A stretch of DNA of 64,000 nucleotides from Pyropia haitanensis (taxonomy: Eukaryota; Rhodophyta; Bangiophyceae; Bangiales; Bangiaceae), in assembly GCA_008729055.1 (NCBI GenBank), contig SDUX01000004.1, positions 3,784,172 through 3,848,171 of the forward strand, given 5' to 3'. Each line of letters starts with the position of its first letter. Within the stretch, counting starts at the first letter, position 1. The notes under the pieces were generated by a model that was given only the letters and a program-made list of their open reading frames with translations, did not search any database and was not told the origin of the DNA. The translations under genes and the position numbers were made by a program. Below are positions 53,256 through 62,446 of the stretch, in pieces.

Positions 53256-56200
53256 GGTGGGGGGGGGGGGGCGGGGGGCAGAGTGGAAGCGGGTGTGTCT
53301 GCTCGCACCGCCCGTGACCGCGGCGGACGAGGGAGAGTGACGGATGAGCGGGTGGCGAGGAGGGGGGAGGTGACGGCGCTGGCAGTGACCGACGACCGAG
53401 GGCGGTCAAGCGGGGGACCTGCCGGGGGAGACGGCCGGGACCGTGACCGCCACAGGGGGTGTGGCGACGACCGGCGGCGGTGGCGGCGGCGACGGCGGCG
53501 GCGGTGACGGCGAGCGAGGGGGGCGGCCGGCGCGGGCGTTTCCCCCGCTCCCCGCCGCGGGTCCAGCGCAGAGTGCCGCAACCGGAGCGGCCGACCCGGC
53601 ACGACAGGCGCCCGTCTGCCGCCGCGTGGGAGGGGCGGGGGGGGGCGGCGGCAAGAGACGCCCGCCCGTCCCCAAGCGGCGGCGGCGGAGCTGGCGCGCC
53701 GGTCCTGCCCACGGCGGGGGTTTGGGGGCCAAGGGGGCGCCATGCCGTGGCGACACCGCGACGCACAGCGGGGGGGGGACGGCGGGCGGCGGGCGGCAGA
53801 CGGCGGCGCGGCGCGGCGGTGCGGCGGTGCGTCGGCGTGGGCGCGCGCCGCCCCCTCGCGAGGCAGCGGGGAGGGGGTGGGGGGGGGCGGAAATTTATTC
53901 CCGCCGCGACCGCCCCGCGCTTCGTACAAGAGCAACTGCTCTTCCTCGGTGGGCGAGGAGGATACCCCCAGCCACGACGGAGGAGACCCGGGCCGGCCGC
54001 CACGGCGCGGCGGTGGCGGTGGCGTCGTCGACGACGGGCGCCGCCAGAGGGCGCGCTGTCTTTGTCCCAGATAATCGCTCGAACCTTGAAATATTTCCCG
54101 AAAAGTACCTTTCCGTAGCCAGCTGGCTGAATTTGTCTGGCAGTGCTCAATCTTCTTGCATGATTCAACAAGGTGTGTTGACTATGTGTGTTTTCAGGTG
54201 CCGGGGATCAGACTCCGGCGGGTTCTCTCCCCGCCGTCGTCGCTGGCATTGGCCACGGCGGCTCGTGGGCGGTGATGCAGGCTCCACCCCGCCTCCGACG
54301 GGCAGCCGAGCTGCCCGATTCCCACGAGTGCAGGACGGCAAGGACCAGCGGCGGCCCGCAACGGTGGAGAGGCGTTGCCACCGCCCCGGCCAGTGCCGCC
54401 GGCGGCCCCCACCTCGCTGCAGCGCACCGTGGTCAGGCGGCGGCGGTGTCGGTGGTGACCAGCGGGCTGGCCGGACGGCCGGGCGGCTGCATCGTGGGAC
54501 CACGGTGGTCGGGGGGGGGGCGGGGGGAGGCTCAGGAGGCCAGCGGCCCCAAAGTCACCCCGCGTGGCCCACATCCAGTCGCTCCTCTGTGGCACTGCTG
54601 CCTGTGGAGGCCACACGGCTTGGTCCAACGCGCGCCGCAGGCTCCGTGAGGGACTTCGCGTGTGATCTGCTCTGCGGGCGCGTCGCTGCAAGCCCAAGGC
54701 ACCTCTCGCTCGGGTCGATGGTCCTATCTTCCAACGTGAGTGAAACTGCCAGTTGGGAAAGCTTGTACAGAAACCGCCGCGGCGGGCCCACCCTTGCGGT
54801 AAGGGGACCGCAGGAAGGCGGTGGGAAAGATGTGGCCGCCCGCGGCGGCGGCCGCCAGCAGCGCCGCCACCGTTCCGGGGAGGAACTGCCGCTACAGCGT
54901 CAGCGATGATGACCTGGAGAACGTCCAGGTGGAAGAGGGAGACCGTCGGGGAACGGGGAAGCGAGGGGGGGCGGTGGCCGGCGGCGACGCTTGGGAGAGG
55001 GGGGGGATGGCCGCGTTGACGGCCGCCCTGCCCTCGCCGGGCCCCGCCGCCCCAGCCGCCGTCGCCGCCGCCGCCGCCCCGGCGGCCGTCCCTGCGGCCG
55101 CGCAGCCCGCGCCGCCCCCGTCCGCCGCGGGCCTGGGCGGGATCGCGGGTCAGAGCACGGGCAGCCGCGGCGGCGAGGCCGAGGCGGGGATCGGGGCGCC
55201 CCCTTCCTCCCCCTGCCCCTCACCCCGCCCCCCCGGCACCCCCGCCAGCGGTCACCGTGGACACCATCCGCACGTCCATCGCGGCAAGGACCTCCTCAGC
55301 CCCCCCCCCCCCACCCCCGCGGTGACCGCCCACAGCACCACCCCCCGCGCCACGGCTCGCCGACCCTCCCGCCACCGCCAGCACCCGCCGAACGCCCACC
55401 GCCCCGATGCCATGGGACGGCAGGGCGTGGAGGGCGACCCCAATCGCCGCCTGGGAGGCGTCGGCGGGAATGTCAGCGGCGGCGGGGGCGTCGCCGCCGC
55501 TGCTGGCGCCGTGTACATGCCCCCCTCCGCCGCCGGGCACCGGCGGGGCCCCCGCCCCCGCAAATGGCGGCGCCACGGCCGCCGCCACCGCCGCCACTCC
55601 CGGCGGCGGCGCGGCCGCCAACGCCATTGCCGCGGCATCAGTCTAGGACAACGTCCCGTCGTCACCGTCGACAATGCCGAGCCTCTAGCAGCACGCCGCG
55701 GATGGCCCCCCGTCGTCGTTGTTGTCAGCCTCCTCCCTCTCCCCCTCCCCACACGCCCCCCGCCCCCCCCCGTCCAACGCCGCAAACGCCGACCGCCAGC
55801 CCCCCCCCTCGCCCTCCTTCCCCCCAGGCGCCACGTCCAACCCCTGCGGCCTCAGCCCCGCCGCCCCCAGCACCCGCAACGCATTGGCCACAACCGCGGC
55901 AGCGGCCGTGGGGTCACTCTCCTTGGCCTCCCCCGCGGGGGCGCCCGCTGGGGCACTTCCACCGTCGCCGCCATCCGCCAGCCCCGCGACCCCCCCCCCC
56001 GTACCCCGACCCGTCTGCGGCCGCCCCGAACGCACCGGGCAGGGGCAAGGACGGCAAGCGCCCCGCCGCCACCGTCAGCGCCGGTACCGCCGCCCGCAAC
56101 AGCGCCACGGCGGTGGAGAGGGACACGGCGGCGGTGGCGGCGGCGCCCCACCCCCCCTCGGCGGGGTGGTACAGGGGTGGGTCCAGCCCCGAGAGCCCCC

Positions 56201-57558
56201 CCGGCGGGGGCGGCGGGTGCGACGGGACTGGACGCGGTCGGGGCGCCGGTGCCAGCGGTGGCGCCCGCGTCGCCGCCGCCGCACTCCGGGCCGACAGCTG
56301 CCAGGCGGCGATTAGGGCCCCTCCGGGTACTCCCCTCCCACGGCGACGCGGCAGTGATCATGCGGCGGGTGCTTGCGGCGGCGGGCGGGTCGGCGCGCGC
56401 TGCGGCGCGGGACGTCCTCCAGGTCATCACCGCTGACGTGGTAGCGGCGGTTCCTCCCCGGCCCGGTGACGGCGCTGCTGGCGGCCGCCGCCGCGGGCGG
56501 CCACTTATCCCCCACCGCCTTCCTGCGGTCCCCCCACTACAAGGGTGGGCTCGCCGCGGCGGCCGTTCCCGTCGTGGCGGCGGGGCTTCTCACCTCCACC
56601 GACCGGGAGGCGGCCGAGGCGCGGTGGGCCCTCCTCCGCCGCTTTTGGCGGGGGGTGGATGAGAGCGGCCGGGCCGACGCGGTTGGGGCCGACGCGGATC
56701 GCCTGCTGGGGGGGGTGTGGGGAGGGGTGGGCGCGCGCGCGAGTCCCCCCCCCGCGCCGCCACGCGGTCGTTGGGCGTTGGCGGCGGCACCGCGGCGCGC
56801 CGCGGCGGACCGGCGGCGGGGGGGGGCGGGCAACCAGCGGTGGGGTGGTGGGGGGGGGCGCCGGCGGCGCGTCGCCGCGGACGCCCCGTGCCGCCGTCCC
56901 CTGCCGTGGGAACGCGCGGGCAGAGGGAGCGGCACGTTGCTGCCGCCGCGACCAGCCCCCACCTCCCAGACGGGAGCAACCCCTGTCCGCAGACGAGGTT
57001 GCCCTGTCTCGGACGGATGCAAGGGAAAGACTTGCACGGTTTCCCGCTGCGTGGGGGTGCTCGTGGCGGTGGTCGTCGCCGCCGGTGCGCGCGTGCCGTC
57101 GCGTCAGCCGGTGGCAGGCTCTCGCTGGCGCCGGGACGCGGCCACGCGAGGAGAGCGCGGCGGTCTCGCTGCCGGACGGCGTTCGATGCACACACCGCGA
57201 AAATGCGGCCCAGTCGCGTGAAAAGTGGCAGCGGTCGGTCGGGGTGCTTCTCCAAAGCTTACCGGTCAACTTTGAAAACGAGCGGGCGGGCTCGTGGCGG
57301 CCGGCCGGCGCCGACGCCGCCGCCGCCCGTCGACGGCACGGCTCCTGGCATCGCCTTGGCTCTCCCCACACCACCCCCCCCCGCCCTCTTTGTCCGCGAC
57401 GCCCTCTCCGCTGTCCTCTCCCCCCCCCCACCCCCCCCCCCCCTTCCCTTTTCTCCCCTCAGCGGCCTCATCCAACAGGTGCTGTTGTCGCCGGCTGCCC
57501 CCCCCCTCCCTCTCTGGTGCACCCGCCCCGCGGCCACCCCTATCCCCCCCCCCCCCCG
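53256..57558. other. Large region without a recognised gene, containing an inverted duplication
   Basis: 4.3 kb between the cyclin and APC5-like gene starts. An AT-richer stretch lies at 54050-54200. Frames that look weakly protein-like occur on the + strand (PTAFLRSPHYKGG, RWALLRRFWRGVDES at 56500-56670; MRRVLAAAGGSARAAARDVL near 56360) and on the - strand (ANALRVLGAAGLRPQGLDV near 55890; IGVALHALPSHG near 55450). They belong in part to the two arms of the inverted duplication. No family was recognised and no start or stop can be defended, so no CDS is called. Confidence 0.35.
54775..56566. repeat. Diverged inverted duplication (two-block arms)
   Basis: The segment at about 54775-54932 matches the complement of about 56407-56566 at roughly 85-90% identity by eye. 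A second block, about 55366-55462, matches the complement of 56294-56392 at roughly 70%. In the right arm the blocks are nearly adjacent, whereas in the left arm they are about 430 bases apart, so one copy has gained or lost sequence. Both arms read as similar protein in opposite directions (LPSHG...RRVLAxAGGSA and ALLAAAAAGGH...PTAFLRSP), suggesting a duplicated gene segment. Percentages are visual estimates. Confidence 0.75.
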
Positions 57559-59013
57559 ATGGACGTCCCCCAAGCGGCGGACCTCTTCACCCCGCGGCGG
57601 CTGCTGCTGGCCATTGCCGCCGCGACGCTCATCTACCCCCCCCCCCCCCCGACACGCTGCCGCCCACCACCCTCTTTTTCGGCTGGGGGCGGCCGCCGCC
57701 GCCGCCGCCGTCGCCGCCGCCGCCCCCCCCGGTCCCCCCCCCCCCCCCCCCACCCCACAGCCGCGGCCGCCACCGCCGACGCGCGCGGCGGTGGGGCGGC
57801 GGCGCCCCCCCCCCCTCCCCCATCGGCACAGCCGCCGCTGACGCCAGACCTCCTCGCGCGCGTCACCGCGCTGCTCCACCAGCCGCCCGCGGCGGCAGAC
57901 TACGCGGCGCTGCTCGCCGCCGCCGCGCGGGTGCACCCGGCCGCGGCGGCGGCGATAGCCGCGGCCGTTGCGGGTGGTGGCGGACCACCCGCAGGGGCGG
58001 CGGCGGCGGCGACCGCCGCGACCGCCGCGGCGGTGCCGCCGCTCGCCGCGTCGGCCGAGTCGCTGCTGTCCACGCTCGACGCGCTGGCGGCGGCAGCCGC
58101 CGCCGCCGCCGCCGCCGCCGCCGCACCCGCCGCGGCGCGGTCCCCCGCGCGCGTCTCGCCCGGCGCACCCGCCGACGCGTACGTCCGCAAGACCGTCGTT
58201 GCCGGCCGCGCCCTCTCCTTTACCGCCCTCCTCACCGCCCGCGCCCGCCTCTGCGCCTACATCACCGCCGGCAGCAGTGGCGGCACCGCCGGGGGCGGGG
58301 GGGGGGGGGAACGCCCGCCCGCCGCGGCGGTGGCGGCGGCCGCCGCGGCGGCACGGCCCGACGCGCCGCACCCGGGTGGCGGCGCGGCGGTGGCGCTGCT
58401 GGCGGCGGCGGCGGCGGCGCCGCCGCCGGTGCGGGCGGGACCGCCACGGCCACGGCCGCCGCCGCCGCCGGTTGCGGCGGCGGCGGTGGCGGTCGAGGCG
58501 GCGCGGCGGCGGGTGCTGGATGCGGCGCGGTCGGCGGGGGCGGCGGCGTGGGATGTGGCGCTGGGTGGCGGCGCACCCGCCGGGGGGGGGGGTGGCGGCG
58601 GTGGTGGCGGCGGCGGCGGTGGTGGCGGCGGCGGCGGTGGTGGTGGTGGTGGTGGTGTTGGTGGTGGTGTTGGTGGTGGTGGTGGGGGTGGTGGTGGTGG
58701 TGGTGGTGGTGGTGCGCGGGGGGGCGGCGAGGCGGGGGTGAGGGGGGGGGGTGCCGCCGCCGGGGGGGGCGCCGCCGCCGGCGGTGGCCGCGCCGTTGGC
58801 CACGCCGCCGCCGCGCTGGCGCGCGCCGCGACCGAGGGCGCGTTTGGCCACTGGGCAGAGGTGGCGGCGGCGCTCGACGACGCGGTGTCGACGGCGCAGC
58901 AGGGCGGCGACGGCTCCGTGACGGCCGCCGCGCTGGCGTGGGGGGGGGGGGGGTGGCGGGGGGGGGGCGGCCGCCCCGCCCGCCGCGGCGGCCGCCCGGC
59001 GGCGGGGGGGGGG

Positions 59014-59060
<47 letters not shown>

Positions 59061-59728
59061 TGCCGTCGGGGGCGTGCCCACGGTGGACGCGCTGCTCGGG
59101 GCGGCCGACGCCGCGGCGGGCGGCGGGCGCCTCGGCGAGGCGGCGGTCCTCGCTCGGTGGGCCGTCCGCGTCGCGCGGGCGGCGGCGGCCGCCGCGGCGG
59201 GGCTGCCGCCGCCCGCCGCCGCGGCCGACGCGGCTGCCGCCGCCGACGCCGACGCGACCGCCCCGTCGGCCGACGCGGACGCGGCGGGCGTGCCCGCGTG
59301 GGCGGTGCCGCCGCGGCGGCGGCACGGCACTGCCGCCGACGCCGCCGCCGACGCCTACCCGTGGGGCGTCGTTGGCACCGACGAGGCGCGCGCCACGTGC
59401 GCCGCCGCCGCGTACGCGGCGGCGCTTGGCGACGGCGGCGGCGGCGTGCGCGCGCTCGCGTGGACGCTCGAGCGGCGGGCGTACCCGGCGGGGGTGGAGG
59501 CGGACCCCCCCCCCGGCGCCCCCCCCCCCCCCCCCACCCCACCTCCCTCCCCGAGCGGGACCTCCTCCGCCGCACCCTCACCGCCGTGGCGCTGCCCGCC
59601 CTCACCGCCGCGGCGGCGGCGCCGACGCCGCTCACCCCCCCCGCCGCGGTGCGCGCCGCCCTCACCACCGCGGCGGGCCTCGCCGGCGCGGGGCCGCCCC
59701 CCCCGCCGCCGCCCACATCCGCCTCCCC

Positions 59729-59779
<51 letters not shown>

Positions 59780-60101
59780 CGACGCGGACGCGGCCGCCGC
59801 GGCGGACGCGGCGGCCGCCGCGGAGCGGGCGTCGGTCGCCGCCCGGCGGGTGCCGCCCGCCGCGGGGGGCGGCGACGCCGCCGTCGCCGCCGCCGAGGCG
59901 GAGGTGCGGGCGGGGATTGTGGGCGCGGGGCCGGGGGGGGGGGCGCTGGGGGGGGGTGGGGGGGGGGGGTCGCCGCCCGCGCGTGGCTCGTCCAGGCCCG
60001 CCGCGCGATGGGCACCGCGTTTGGGGGGGACCCGGCCGCGCGTCGCGGCCGCGGCGGTGGCGGCGGCGGTGGCCGCGGCGGTGGCGGCCGCGGCGGTGGC
60101 C

Positions 60102-60158
<57 letters not shown>

Positions 60159-60412
60159 GCGAGAATGGCGGCGGGGGGGAGGAGGGCTGGGGCGGGGGGG
60201 AGGAGGGCTGGGGCGGGGGGGACGACGGCCCGCCCAGTGGTGCCGACTGGGCGGCGTGCCTCGCGCGCGCGCGCGCGGCGGCCGCGTCGGTGGGGGACGT
60301 GGTCACGCTGCGGACGGCGTGGTACGTGGAAGCGCGGGGCTGGCACGAGGCGGGCGACGCGGCGCGGCGGGACGCGGCGGCGAGGGCGTTCCGCGCGCTG
60401 TCGGCGGGCTGA
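57559..60412 (+). CDS. APC5: Anaphase-promoting complex subunit 5-like TPR protein; composite model
   Basis: APC5 is a TPR scaffold subunit of the APC/C ubiquitin ligase that degrades mitotic cyclins. The ATG at 57559 follows a C14 tract. Segments in APC5 order are LFTPRRLLLAIAAATLIYP (N-terminal helix), KTVVAGRALSFTALL, then AAALARAATEGAFGHWAEV with ALDDAVSTAQQ. The last two match the hallmark APC5 stretch (AALNLAxLHxxFGHxxxAxxALxEAIRxAQ). RTAWYVEARGWHEAGDAARRD ends close to the stop, like the APC5 C-terminus (ARLYHTLG...RNxxAxxFRxL). Frames change at a C15 run (57636-57650), C-runs near 57725-57755, C-runs near 59510-59540 and G-runs near 59930-59970, so the model of about 950 residues is stitched across four probable indels. 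Poly-Gly and poly-Ala blocks interrupt it. The call rests on motif order, not a full alignment. Confidence 0.68.
58620..58714 (+). repeat. (GGT)n/(GGC)n microsatellite encoding poly-Gly
   Basis: Almost pure GGT triplets with two GTT interruptions, in frame in the APC5-like gene. The frame is kept across it, unlike at the mononucleotide runs. Confidence 0.85.
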
Positions 60413-60741
60413 GGGGGGGTGGGGGGGGGGGGGAGGGGGGGGGGACGCCAGGGACCCGTTGGCGGTGGGGGGGGGTGGGGGGGGGGAGGGAGGGGGGGGG
60501 GGGGGGGTGGACGCCAGGGACCCGTTGGCGGTGGGGGGGGGGGGGGGGGGGGGGGGGGACGCCCCCGCTGCTTCACCGCGCCATGCCATGCCGTCCTCGG
60601 CGGTCGTACACCCCGTTCCGCACGCGGCTCTTTTCGTGTCGGCGCCACCGATTGGGGGTGGCTGCCGGGGGGTGCCGCCGGGACCGCGTCGGCCGGGGGG
60701 GGGGCGGCGGTAGCGCCGCCGTGCGCTCTCCCATCACCGCT

Positions 60742-60809
<68 letters not shown>

Positions 60810-60898
60810 TGCCGGTGCCGCCGCGGGTGTGGCGGTGGCGATGGAGCCAGCCGTCGCCCGCGGGTGCGCCCATCCCCCCGAGTGCGGTGGTGGTGGTG

Positions 60899-60929
<31 letters not shown>

Positions 60930-62205
60930 CGGCGGTGCGGCGGCGGTATGGGTGGGGGCGGCGGGCCGTCCGCCGCGTCCTGGCGTGCCGGCACCCGCGC
61001 CGCCGTCCCGCGCCCGTGTGGCGCGGGGTGCCCCGTGTCGGCGCTCGCGTCGACGCCCTCTTGGCGAGGGGAGGTGGCGGGGGGTCGGCCGCCGACGCGC
61101 CTCGCCGCCCCGTCGGTGCCGTCCGTCACCCGCCCACCGGCGGTGGTTTGTATGCGATGCGGTTGTGGGGGGACGGACGCGACGGGTGGCGTTGGGCGTG
61201 GGGGGGGGCGCCGCTGCGCCGCTGGTTGTGCGGCGTGCGTCGCTCGGGCGTGGCGCGCGCCGGCCCTGCCGCCGCCGTGGCGGCCGGCCCGCGCGGCGGG
61301 TGGCCGCCGCCGCCACCCGCCGCGGGGGTGGTGGCCACAGCTCCGCCCGCCCACCACTCGCCGCGTCCCCCCGCGGCGGCGCCTCCCCCCCCCCCCCCCC
61401 CCCCCCCGCCAGCTCCCTCGTCACCGCCCGCCCCCCCCCCACCGCCGTCCCCGCTTCCGTCCGCCGCGGCCGCCGCCGCGACGCGCCTCTCCCCCATGGC
61501 CGCGGCGGTCCGTCGGCGCTTGTGAAAAAGCAGCTCACGCCTCAAAACGTGGTGGCCCCCACCGGTCGCTCCCCCCCCTCCCACACACCCAAACTGTGAC
61601 GACCAATCACGCACACAAAACGGGTCCAAAAAAATATCTTGGCGCGCCACCGCCCCAAAGCCGCCCGCCGCGGTGCGGCGCGCGCCGCCGCGCCGCCGCC
61701 GCGGGCGGGCGCGCCGCGGCCGCGCGCCGCGGGCGGCCGCCGCCCGTCACCGCGCCGGCGCGGCGCGGGTGCCGCGCCCGCGCGCCGGACGCGTGCCGGA
61801 AGCGTCCCCCACGCCGCCGCCCCCCTCCCCCCCCCCCCCGCCGGCGCGCCCATCCACCGCCCGCTCCCCCCGGCGCGCCCCGCGCTGTGCCCGTCCCCGC
61901 TGCCCGTGTCTCGCGGCACGGCGGCGCCTTTCCCCGCTGGGGCACCCCCGCCCCCGCCCCCGCCCGCCGCTTGCGTGCCCGCCGCCCGTGCCGCCGCCGC
62001 CGCCGCCGTCGCTGGCGCGTCGGTCTGGCCCGTTTTTCCCCCACGGCGCATCTTCCACGCCCCCGCCTGGCGTGGCCGTCGACGTTGCTCGTGGGCGGTG
62101 CCGGCCGGCCCTCCCCCCCCCCCCCCCCCTCCCCCCGCCTCTCCCCCCACTGCCCCCCCCCCCCAACGCCCCTGTGCTGTCCGTCGTCCACGCCGTGGGG
62201 CAGCG
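60413..62205. other. Intergenic region between the APC5-like gene and the edge gene
   Basis: No gene supported. It begins with G-rich DNA carrying a 66-base-period repeat, then (GCC)n and GC-biased frames on both strands. A short AT-richer spot at 61595-61640 contains a CCAAT word and AAAAAAATATCTT and is the most promoter-like part, about 580 bases before the next ATG. C-tracts cluster at 62110-62165. Confidence 0.4.
60443..60536 (+). repeat. Two direct copies of a 28-base unit in G-rich DNA
   Basis: The sequence beginning ggacgccagggacccgttgg occurs at 60443-60470 and again at 60509-60536 (period 66), separated by G-runs, just after the APC5-like stop codon. The strand is strongly G-rich and could form quadruplexes. 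Confidence 0.8.
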
Positions 62206-62414
62206 ATGGCCTTCTCCTCCGCCATTGCCCCGTCGGGCGTGAGGTGGCGCCCGGCGGCGCGGCGCGGCCGGCACGGCCGCCCGCCCGCCGCGGGCGGCCG
62301 CCGTGGCGTGGCCGCGGCGGCGGTGCTGGCGCCCGCCGCCCGCGGCCCGCGGATGCAGTCGGACGCGCCCGCGCCGTCGCCGTCGGCCGGCTCCACGTCG
62401 GCCACCTACCCGCA

Positions 62415-62446
<32 letters not shown>

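Noticed and set aside
56545..61599. One continuous 1684-codon + frame
   Set aside because: Only the part from about 57559 to 59510 carries conserved sequence; the 5' and 3' portions are compositional, and the true gene changes frame.
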